Shown: positions 1-8,431 of the stretch, in pieces
Numbering within the stretch: position 1 is the first letter of the stretch
How the letters are laid out: the number at the start of each line of letters is the position of its first letter
Source: Apostichopus parvimensis
Lineage: Eukaryota > Echinodermata > Holothuroidea > Aspidochirotida > Stichopodidae
DNA length: 20,790 bases
NCBI GenBank assembly: GCA_000934455.1
Contig: KN887188.1
Location: forward strand, 26,514 to 47,303
Direction of reading: 5' to 3'
Translations under genes and position numbers: made by a program
Notes under the pieces: generated by a model
What the model was told of the DNA's origin: nothing
The model's input: only the letters and a program-made list of their open reading frames with translations
Database searches by the model: none

Positions 1-38
1 TATATACATTCCAAACAGATCCGACACAAACTCGATTT

Positions 39-60
39 ACCATAGCGCGGTTGCTATGGT
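39..60. repeat. Perfect 8-bp inverted repeat (hairpin)
   Basis: The arms ACCATAGC (39-46) and GCTATGGT (53-60) are exact reverse complements around a 6-nt loop. It may be the end of a small transposon or a chance hairpin; nothing else nearby decides this. Confidence 0.4.
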
Positions 61-3028
61 TTACATATGGCAGGTCCAATGTCAATTCCAATTAAAGCCT
101 TTACTGTGAATTATTGTAGGTGTGTACGACGCCTGTATCGGAGTCAGTTTACAATGAACACATGCTAACGAAATAACATCATGGCAGCTATTTCGCAACT
201 CGACATAATTATGTTAATGAGAGTGTGTGCATGCAAGCTAGCGTCAACACTATTACTTTAAATGCAATTAAGAATTGGAAGGAGCAGAAAAGAGAAAGAG
301 AAGGGCGTGGAAGAGGTACATCAGATGATTTAAGAATGCACGGACAGTAGGGGGTAGGGGTTGGTGCAGGAGGACATATCTTAGCCTGCCTGGCTGGTAT
401 AGTGTGTCATCAGAAATTGATCTAACACACCATTGTATAGGTTGAGGGAGGGTCATACGTTAGGATGCCTAACAGATCATGGCGTATGGCACGCCGAACT
501 CTTCATTTCATCTCTATTTCTTACGTTAAGTACAGCAGTTTCACTCTGTACCGCTGTGAGCGCAGTTGAGCACTTAGTATAGTTTAACGTAGGTGTGGAC
601 GGTTAATTTATTTCTGAACCAATTCAACCTTCTTCTTGTTTTATGTAAACGTATGCTGCTTGCTTATGAAAATTGATTTTGCTTCCCTAGCATATCCAGG
701 GCAGCTTCAATACGTTTTCCTAGCAACCAGTTATATATTGATGGTGTTACAACCAGCATATTTAAGTTGTATATCTGTTTATGGCTTCAAACTGTTTATC
801 AGTCTAACCTGGCTACGTAACACTGGGTAATACTCAGTATAACTACTCAGGGAGAACCCATATCGATACATTTATTTGGGGGCGTATTGATAATGTCTCT
901 TAAAAACATGTGACAAGTATTCTGACGACAATGAGGCTGTTGGAGAAGTTTACGTAGTGTCTGCACATAGTACTTGACATTCAGAAATGGCAATCCAAAG
1001 CAAGAGATAAAGAAATGTGTAGATCGGCCTTCGAGAGCATAAACACTTTGCTGGTATAGTGAAACCATACAGATTATCATGTGATAACGGTATGGTGACT
1101 ATCTTACTGTACTTTTAGTGTGCTATGAACAATAAAGGCCTACAAATAGGCTGTCGCAATCATGTATTGGCACTGTACGAAGGTATAGGACTGCATGGCA
1201 TATAGTAACAATAAAGACACTGAAAGGATGAATGTATAGTTTTGTAAGTGAATTGATTTGCAGGGCTTACTGTCATGGGCGGACGGACGGTGATAGACTG
1301 TATGACGTGGACGAGAACAATCATTGCCTCCAACCCACCCCAACCCAACCCTATTCCACCCCTCGCGCCCACCAGTAGCCTATCATATATCTATATATAG
1401 CTAGAATAATCAAAATGTAAGCGGGCTGCCGTAATTAACCGAACTGACTGTCCTAAGATAACAACCGCGTGCGGAGTTAATATTTTGGAACCAAACTTGA
1501 ACGTAAGCGAATTAAATGTCGGATTTGATTATTTACTAGTGAGTAGTGATCCCCTTCCCCCTCCACCTCCTCCTCATCCACACTGTCCTAGTCGCCCCGT
1601 GTAATGTAGATCGTTACCGAAACCTATGATGTAGATGCAGCTATTAATTCTATTCTTGTTTTGTGGAAAAAATTACGCTTTTAGCAACAATCACTCGTAT
1701 ATCGAAACGGCTGAACTACTTACAACCAAGTCTATAGTGAAAAGACCAGGAAGATAGCTCATTAGAAGCAACACAAAGTTCAATGGGAAAGCCTTTATAA
1801 GTCATTTATGGACAACAGTAATGTAACATATACAATTGTAATGAATTCATTATCAAACTGGTAAAACCCAACAGTGCTATTGGATTTTATCCAACTTATC
1901 CATGGACACTGCTATTTATATGAACATGCCAAAGTACAGGTTATGGTTGAGTACTTACCTTATACAATAGATTAGTGATAAACCATCATCCTTAAACACT
2001 GAGGAGCTGACGTCATTAGCGATTCAACCTTAAAGGAGCAGTCCAGACAATTCGCACATTTTAAATGCGGAATGAAATTAACACTTGTCAAGCTTATTGT
2101 GTTTATGTTTGGTCGAGTATATGACAAATCAAGAATAGAAGTCTGACGTAAACTTTCCTTTAACAGTAGCACCGAGGTCTTGTAAAACGAGTCTTGTGCC
2201 GTACCTTATATATCCTATAGTCCATCGTGTACACGATATTTACTCTACTATGCTCCGCTTCTTAAAAGCATGACCCACCAGGAAGTATTTCAATGTAATA
2301 TTTCCATGCATGTTCCCCACCAAGTACTTTCAATGATATATAATGCCTGCATCATGTGCTTATACCTTCCCAAGGGAAATGTTCTATAGCATATATGTCT
2401 ATACATTAAACAGTCTGTGAAATTGTATTGTATTCTGATTTCAACTTTGTGTGTTACTTGGAGACTGGGTTATGGAACGCCAAAAGGGTCAACAATATTC
2501 GACAATGATATGAAAACAAACGATGTAAATGTTAGCAAGGAGGATGATGTAAAAATGTAACCTATTATCGCAAAATGATCAACTCTAAAGGACTTATTAA
2601 TTATAGCCCGTTCAGTTACATTGTCGTCTGAAAGGGATTTTACACTGATCAGGTGGGGGGAAAACCCCGGTTATTATTCATGTTTACATCTGTTTGTTTG
2701 TCTTCGTCAAGAGATGTTAACATATGGTTTCAAAGATTATCCACGCTGATTGTATAAACATAATAATATGAAGCACTCCATGAACAGATTTAGTCCCTAT
2801 CAGCTTAATGATGTTTACTTAAATCATTAATTAATTAATGCCATAATGGTTTTTGTTCCTCTAGTCTTTCAGTTTCGATTTATATTGTCTAAGTATATTA
2901 ATAAACAGTTAGGCTTCTTTAACATACTGGCAGCTGACTTGATAACTCTTTCCGTGTGACGTCATGAACTTTCTGCCGATTGAAACAAATCTACAAAGTG
3001 TAGCACAACGACCAGGCGCACCCGGGGT

Positions 3029-3053
3029 TGTGTGTGTGTGGAGGGGGGGGGGG
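3029..3053 (+). repeat. (GT)n microsatellite followed by poly-G
   Basis: A short GT run is followed by 11 consecutive G at 3,043-3,053. This is one of five G runs of 10 or more on the plus strand. Confidence 0.85.
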
Positions 3054-3494
3054 TATACACTTACCCCACTTTTTGTCAACCTCACTAAAAAAATATCAAA
3101 GGTATATTTATTAGCACAAAACGGTATACGGTGACGTGTGTGTGGCGGTATACCGCTTTAGTGACGATATATCGGAGCACCGCTGGTTATCGAACAATTG
3201 TCCCAGTATTAAATCTTTGTCTTGTTGTACACAATTGGTTTGTACATATCACAGGCTAACTGTTAGTTATGGTTCATAAACAGTCTTTCATCCCCCTGTA
3301 GAATTTCTTGACCATCTTTTGTACTTTCTTCACCCTAACTGTTTCTAGGTATTGTTCTTAACTGCCATTGTTCTCGACTCACTGCGTAACGAAAGTACAG
3401 GCTACTTGTAAGAGGAGGTTAAAAAAGTAACAAGAACAAATAATGCTGGTCGTACTTTTCACATAAGCAACCCTGCATTGATAAAATGCAGACA

Positions 3495-3506
3495 ATTGTA
3501 CTCGCT
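3495..3506. repeat. Left target-site duplication of the U2-headed element
   Basis: ATTGTACTCGCT is repeated exactly at 3,696-3,707, on the far side of the inserted element. Its last bases overlap the U2-like start (TCGCT), so the exact border is ambiguous by about 5 bases. A 12-bp duplication is typical of target-primed reverse transcription. Confidence 0.75.
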
Positions 3507-3695
3507 TCTCGGCCTTTTGGCTAAGATCATGTGTAGTATATGTTCCCTTTCGAGGGGAATGGTGATGCACACCCGACGATGATCACACAGTCACAGTCCC
3601 GATGTAAAGGGACTGGGGCTGAGAGCGGATCAGTCGTTTGGTAGTTTGGTTTTCGTGCCCAGGTTCTTTCCTTGGGTGACTTTTTCTTAAAAAGT
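3502..3695 (+). mobile_element. SINE-like retroposon with a U2 snRNA-derived head
   Basis: Bases 3,502-3,545 match the 5' end of metazoan U2 snRNA (about nt 2-46) with two visible substitutions. They include the stem-loop I sequence TCTCGGCCTTTTGGCTAAGA and the branch-site recognition GTAGTA at 3,533-3,538. From 3,546 the match stops: U2 stem II, the Sm site and the 3' stem-loops are absent. They are replaced by an unrelated body with three small hairpins: TTCCC/GGGGAA near 3,543-3,559, GTCCC/GGGAC at about 3,596-3,613, and CCCAGG/CCTTGGG at about 3,658-3,677. A T-rich then A-rich tail (CTTTTTCTTAAAAAG) ends the element. Exact 12-bp repeats flank it, and the corresponding site in copy B (about 10,990-11,010) is empty. 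A snRNA-derived head fused to a different body and tail is the layout described for the SINEU elements of crocodilians. A one-off chimeric U2 retropseudogene is the alternative. It is not a functional U2 gene. Confidence 0.75.
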
Positions 3696-3707
3696 ATTGT
3701 ACTCGCT
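3696..3707. repeat. Right target-site duplication of the U2-headed element
   Basis: This is an exact copy of the 12 bases at 3,495-3,506, directly after the A-rich tail. Sequence homologous to copy B continues from here. Confidence 0.75.
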
Positions 3708-3983
3708 CATGCATCCTTCCATACGATATCCCTTAATGTGTTAGTTTGTGTGTTTGCTTTAATTTCTGTTGTTCGTTCTGTGTGTGTTTGTGTTTTATTT
3801 TTACAGAAAGTTTCTCATCAAGGCTATTATTAATTTTTTTTAGTCAAGGCCATTGTCTTTAGCCCCGAAAGATGACTCACATATTGAGTGAATCAATATT
3901 GAACTAATCAATTATTGATACGGGGAATTAAACCCTGGTTGCCGAAATTATTATTGATTAAAAATTCCTGCATTGTCCGACAT

Positions 3984-3998
3984 ACACACACACACACA
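3984..3998 (+). repeat. (AC)n microsatellite, copy A
   Basis: It is the homologue of the longer (AC)n at 11,711-11,729 in copy B. The array has changed length since the duplication. Confidence 0.85.
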
Positions 3999-4458
3999 AG
4001 CATTGTTGATGATCGTACAAGGCAGTCTCATAGTAATATACACCTGCTACAGCGACATCAATGCTTCACGATTCATAACTCGCCGTTTATCATCCTGTAC
4101 AGTAGGTACGGTATGCTAAGTTGGTAACTCTGTATCTCTGTAACCCATCCCTGCCCAGCTGGTTCTCTCTATGTCAGTACGTTCTCTGGCACAGACTATT
4201 TACACAGTGGTGGCACTAACAAGAGGAGAGTGTGCCGGTACACAAGAGGACCGAGCGGTGAGTTCGCAGCGTATAAGAACAGACTCCGTAAAACGCCTTT
4301 AGAAAGTTTATTTGCAAAGAAAATAATGTAGGCCTATGCAGGTTACCCATAGTATCCCATAGCGTTTGAAACATTATCATTGAACTCTGTTGGTTGCGTT
4401 GGAATGGCTGTTGATGTTTTGTTTTCTGTTCGTTCGTTAATTTGTTTGGTTTCTAGAA

Positions 4459-4945
4459 TAATCCAAATAATTAAATTTCGAAGGGACATCCATACATATA
4501 GGTAGCAGTAGACTTATACTGGTCGTAGGCCTATACCCACGTCAAATACTTTATTTGCTAATGATGTGCATTATACATATGTATGTATGTATGTAGGCCT
4601 ATGTGATCTTCCCGCAAGCAGGAACTCGCGTTTCCTTACAGGTTTCCTTATCCGATAAGGTTTCCTTATCCTTAACCTAAACATAGGTTTCCTTATCCGT
4701 GCATTTCATCACAAGTAAGTTTCAGCCGTTTTGTTTTGTTTCCGAATTCTATGCAAAACCTAAACTTTCCATATAGATACAGAATTCGGGCAATCATATG
4801 ACCGGAAGAATCATTTCCTCTGACAAACGAGTCAAAAGTTTCAGAAGTTTACAGGAGAACTGTAGTCTGTATATGTCCATGGACACTGATTGGAGAAGTA
4901 AATAGGCCATTAATATTACAGGAAGGAAACTAACTTCCATTATGC
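4459..4945. other. Copy-A-specific stretch with GTTTCCTTA repeats
   Basis: Between AGAATAATCCAA and the resumed homology near 4,945, copy A has sequence with no evident counterpart in copy B; B has a different filling at about 12,630-12,890. It contains a GTAT tetranucleotide run (about 4,579-4,594), two exact TAGGCCTA palindromes (4,526 and 4,594), four copies of GTTTCCTTA between 4,630 and 4,699, and a 7-bp-armed inverted repeat CCTTATC/GATAAGG at about 4,646-4,660. I see no coding signal. Confidence 0.5.
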
Positions 4946-5099
4946 ATCGAAATTTTATGCATACTTTGTGATTCTTCTCGTTCTATTGTGTTTTTCTGCT
5001 TATAATGTGTATGTATATATTACAAGTGCTTTATTTTGCTAACAGCTATATACACGATTTAAGTGAAAACATAAAGAAGCCATTTTGTTTTGGGCGGAG

Positions 5100-5213
5100 T
5101 ACGTTGAGATATATTATTGTCACATAGCAAACTTACGTTGTACAAAAGGGCCGGATTTATTCACATTTTAGAAGTAGAAATTAGGTCCACATACCATCCG
5201 ATTTTTGATCAAG
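5100..5213 (+). other. Possible 5' non-coding exon of the copy A gene
   Basis: A consensus donor ATCAAG|GTAGGT at 5,213/5,214 is conserved at 13,153/13,154 in copy B. A plausible acceptor (CTAAACAG, 6,711-6,718) lies 42 nt before the coding ATG in A and is also conserved in B (14,391). This suggests an upstream untranslated exon ending at 5,213 and an intron of about 1.5 kb. Its start is not visible and 5,100 is arbitrary. No transcript evidence is available. Confidence 0.3.
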
Positions 5214-5251
5214 GTAGGTTTTGTTTTATTCTTTATTACATAAAATAGTTA

Positions 5252-5355
5252 GATATGCAACATTTAGCTATACATTACCAGATTTTGTTAAAAGAAAGAG
5301 AGGGTGCGGTAGGGGAAGGGGGACGGTGGTTATGTGGTGCTGTAATTAGTGAGTA
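5252..5355 (+). promoter_or_regulatory. Conserved non-coding island 1, copy A
   Basis: These 104 bp align to 13,195-13,298 with three mismatches and no indel, while both flanks differ by indels. The island lies just inside the putative first intron and holds a purine-rich core (GGTAGGGGAAGGGGGACGG). The short frame through it stops at different points in the two copies and has no start context, so an intronic regulatory element fits better than coding. Function is unknown. Confidence 0.4.
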
Positions 5356-5721
5356 GTCTAAAGAGCTTATCAAATAACTTCTGCTTACCTACTCAATCAA
5401 TTCATTAAATTGTCGTGGAATTAACCACTGTTCTCAGGTTAATCGCTCTCTCATTCTTTTGAACGCCTGCCTCTCCTTATGTCGATGGGATAAAATCATA
5501 TGCAGACATGTGCATATTACACACGCAGCACATATAAAAGTATTACGGCGTTATATATTATATAGGCAGACGTCCGCCCTAATCGACTTTTTATTTGAAA
5601 GTATTATGATGTTAAAAATGGGACGCTTTAACGACATTATGATCAGTTAATCTAAACTATCCAACTGTATTCGTGACATTAGGGTAAGTGGGGCTTGTGG
5701 GAGGGTGGAGGAGGAGGAGGA

Positions 5722-5731
5722 GGGGGGGGGG
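5722..5731 (+). repeat. Poly-G run after a (GGA)n tract
   Basis: Ten G follow a GGAGGAGGAGG repeat (about 5,707-5,721). Copy B has only a short purine stretch at the corresponding place (13,560-13,581), so the run expanded or shrank after the duplication. Confidence 0.8.
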
Positions 5732-7333
5732 AGGTCTTATCCGTATTGCATATACTGATCTCCTGTTGCGCAATACTGCCTACGTGGTATTAAGTCCTAT
5801 TCATTATACTATGATATTATGTCTCAGAAAAGGCACTGTAATATCATACTTGATATTTTTACGTCGTGATCACCACCCCATTTTTCAGGCTCGCGTCATA
5901 CATATTGAGAGACCCTTCCATGTTGACTGAATTCATAAGTTCCTAAACAATAAGCAGCGCTATACGTTGTTCGATAATGATACAAACAACGCTGCACTAA
6001 ATGATCGCTATTTTTACCAATTTATGCCATATAATTCATGATCAGGTTAAGATCAGCGACATTTCGTGTTATACGGGTTGCAACTGTTTGTGTCTCTTAG
6101 AATGACAAGTTATAATTTATACATAGAATATTTTATCCTTCAGTGGGACGAAGGGGGCACACTTACACCCACATTTTATTTTATGAAAAACTTCAAACAT
6201 ACTTGTTTTTATCATAAATTAGAATGACCCATTTTTGTTAATGAGAAATACCTATCTATTACTGCAGTCTAAAAGAGCCATTTTGTTATTCTAAACAGTA
6301 TTATAATTTGGAGAAAGATCCTTAAGAAATAAGTATTAAAATAATAATGGAATTTGTGGCACAGAATGCACGGAAGTTCGTTTCTTGTAGTTTGATAGTT
6401 TGACAGTTGCAATCCAAATGTCCAAATGTTCAACTTGCCATCATAGTGTTGGCGACGTTTCCTCCCCCTCTCCCTATTTTATTGTATTGAATTCACTCAT
6501 TTTCAAACTTTTAAATCAAAGCATTTCAATATCGTTCATTGTCTCTTTCATTTTATGGTTTAATTTTTATTTGATTTGTTGTCTTTCATCTTGTGTTGAT
6601 ATTACAAGCCTTGGTGAGAGTTACGCATAATCGTATCCAAAGCATAGATGTTTGTTGCTTTATGTTGGATACTAAAAATAACACTGTTGCATATAATTTG
6701 CTTTTGTCCACTAAACAGTCCTTAAATAGGCTGAAACAGAAAGGCAGTTAACGGAGAACAATGGACGAAATACCACAATCAGTAGACGACCTGTTGGAGG
6801 AGAAAGGTAAAGACATTCAAGAATCGGTGAATATTCTGCAGCCAATCATAAGGAACTTCTTCATCCAGTCTGGGTATACTTTTGCAGAGGATGACCAAGT
6901 GGAAGAGGTCATTTCAGATAAATACTTGAGACTTCATTTCAATATGATACAGTTGGCAAGATATCACAACTTGAGAAGCTTGCTGCTATGTATGACTTCA
7001 ATTGGAAAAGTGCACGAGCAGTTTCGATACTGGCTTGAAAGAAGTGGAGGAACAGTAGGCGGTGGAGGAGGTGGTGGAGAAAGCGAAAAGGTTCTGAATA
7101 TTTACGACACGGTAATTGAAAGCAAAATACGTTTTTACTTTATTATATTTCTCACCATTGAAAAAACTTTATGAAAGCCAATGAAAGGAAAACTGATTTA
7201 GAAATTCTAGGAACTAACTTGAACAGAGCTTCGAGGAAAGCTTAGTAATCAAATTGGATTCAAAAAGCGAAAGAGTTACACGTCATGCAATGCCGATCTA
7301 AGGGTACCTTTCATCGAAAATTTCGACGCTCTT

Positions 7334-7365
7334 GCCAACCGATGATGGCGCTCCGCTTAGATAGT
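7334..7365 (+). repeat. 32-bp direct repeat, left copy
   Basis: It matches 7,578-7,609 at 31 of 32 positions, starting GCCAACCGATG and ending CGCTTAGATAGT. The pair is separated by 212 nt inside the copy-A-specific insert. Confidence 0.85.
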
Positions 7366-7577
7366 GACGTATAACAAAAGTTGTACATCACCATCTGACC
7401 ATATATTCTACTATCAATCCTCTTCAAATTTTTAAACGATAATTAACTATCTAGATACAATTGCAGACATGAGATCCATTTCAAGGATGGGTACATGCAG
7501 CTTAGAGCACTCGGGAAGTGCCGTTTCCGGCCATCTGGAGGGTTTGCAAAGCCAAAAAAGTTTCTTGTACGCTCCGC

Positions 7578-7609
7578 GCCAACCGATGGTGGCGCTCCGC
7601 TTAGATAGT
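7578..7609 (+). repeat. 32-bp direct repeat, right copy
   Basis: Partner of 7,334-7,365. Similarity continues weakly a few bases to the left in both copies (ACGCTC). Confidence 0.85.
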
Positions 7610-8243
7610 CTTGCTGGCAAGTTTGCAGGGTGTGAGCGGGTCCCTCTTTTGAATTTATTGGTGACACTAAAAACTAGCTACAAACATACCGGTATAAGAT
7701 TTTGCGCAAAACGCTCATACTCAGAAGATATAGCTTCCACTATTATCGTGTTTTATTCAATTAACTCTCTTATTTCTTTATCGTTTTCTTTTGTATCATT
7801 TCTTTCTTTCGACAGGAATGTATTAAGATTTATTCCTATTGTTCGGAAATTCCAACCCAAAATCTTTTGAGCAATTTAGTGATCGAAAATGAAATCAACA
7901 ACATACGAACCTAACGACTATCATCGAAGCTTTTGAAAATCTGCAACGCATGCGCACCAAATACATCACATTGAATTACCATGACAACGAATCTGACACC
8001 GTCGTAGACTATTTGAGGGATCTGGATGTTGATTGGAAGGAACTCGTGAAAGCGAGAGAACAGCTGCCACACTATGGTATGTTGGAGACAAAAACGTATG
8101 ACATTTCCGACTGACTTTAACAAAACTCAGAAGCTTGATATCAGCATATCAGCAAAAGAAGATAAAAAACCGTAATATAGTGGAAGAAAATATGCAAAGG
8201 AGGAAGATACATACAAATTGCAGTCTCCTGAAATATGATGGCT

Positions 8244-8413
8244 TCTAAGGTAACGTGGATTGTGGTAACATGCGCAAAAATCCTGCAGCAAACAAATAGA
8301 AGACCTCATCCTAGGACGAAAGAAGAGGGTTCAATTTGATGGGTAGGGGAGGGTAATACATTTGAGGGTTAGTCCGATATGTGACTTTCATTTTAGGTGC
8401 CCATCTACAAAGT
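8244..8413 (+). promoter_or_regulatory. Conserved non-coding island 2, copy A
   Basis: These 170 bp align to 16,436-16,605 with four mismatches and no gap, while the preceding ~165 bp carry several indels. The block lies 3' of the exon 2 donor and ends in a credible acceptor (TGACTTTCATTTTAG, to 8,396) plus 17 nt. It may be an intronic regulatory element, a non-coding RNA, or the lead-in to a third exon. A 34-codon ATG frame is open in copy A (about 8,235-8,336) but has no in-frame ATG in copy B, so coding is doubtful. Confidence 0.45.
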
Positions 8414-8431
8414 TACCACAGACAGGACTGA

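Larger units (their letters stand above)
1..3494. other. No supportable gene; AT-rich non-coding DNA
   Basis: I see no open frame here with domain-like composition or credible splice borders; the short open frames look random. Local structure only: a perfect 8-bp inverted repeat at 39-60, C-rich tracts around 1,325-1,366 and 1,551-1,580, a near-direct repeat of CCACCA..AGTA.TTTCAATG at about 2,277-2,335, and a (GT)n plus poly-G tract at 3,029-3,053. An AAAGGAGCAGTCC motif near 2,033 resembles starts of some dispersed invertebrate repeats, but I cannot name it. The region could hold distal regulatory sequence or introns of a gene outside the window. Confidence 0.6.
7294..7630. mobile_element. 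Copy-A-specific insert in intron 2, probably a dispersed repeat fragment
   Basis: Intron homology to copy B stops after GTCATGCAATGC (7,293) and resumes at TGTGAGCGGG (7,631). The 337 bp between are unrelated to the 850 bp that copy B has at the same place. The insert carries the same 32-bp motif twice in direct orientation (7,334-7,365 and 7,578-7,609, one mismatch, core GGCGCTCCGCTTAGATAG). Text such as CCATCTGGAGGGTTTGCAAAG resembles dispersed repeats of marine invertebrate genomes as I remember them. No transposase is encoded. Confidence 0.5.
6761..8076 (+). pseudogene. Frameshifted paralogue of an unrecognised helical protein (exons 6761-7111, 7816-8076)
   Basis: Exon 1 (117 codons) starts at an ATG in a strong context (AACAATGG) with an in-frame TAA 15 nt upstream. 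Residues 1-94 are predicted largely helical, hydrophobic and acidic, with no signal peptide or membrane segment (motifs NILQPIIRNFF, LRLHFNMIQLARYHNLRSLL, FRYWLERSGG). Residues 96-106 form a Gly run before NIYDT. The donor ACG|GTAATT at 7,111 and the acceptor CTTTCGACAG at 7,815 bound a 704-nt phase-0 intron. Exon 2 starts ECIKIYSYC but lacks four bases (GAGC) found in copy B, between 7,909 and 7,910. This gives a TAA stop at 7,912-7,914 after 32 codons. Beyond it, another frame still encodes the paralogous helices up to the donor CTATG|GTATGT (8,076). Either a pseudogene or a 149-residue truncated product. Family not recognised. Confidence 0.7.

Noticed and set aside
386-720. Peptide resemblance between a minus frame near 390 (QPGRLRYVLLH) and a plus frame near 700 (YPGQLQYVFLA)
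   Set aside because: The DNA match is weak and short, with no flanking similarity, so it is probably chance.
3502-3545. Functional U2 snRNA gene
   Set aside because: Only the first ~45 nt match; stem II, the Sm site and the 3' stem-loops are missing, and target-site duplications flank the element.
5688-5930. Open frame also present in copy B (13,519-13,779) with similar peptide (DLLLRNTAYV.LSPIH)
   Set aside because: The base differences I checked between the copies nearly all change the amino acid, the starts lie in poly-G or unrelated sequence, and there are no splice or domain signals. The similarity follows from the DNA duplication.
7469-7870. 133-codon open frame running through the intron into exon 2
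   Set aside because: Its first part is the copy-A-specific repeat insert. Only the portion after the acceptor at 7,815 has a paralogous coding match.
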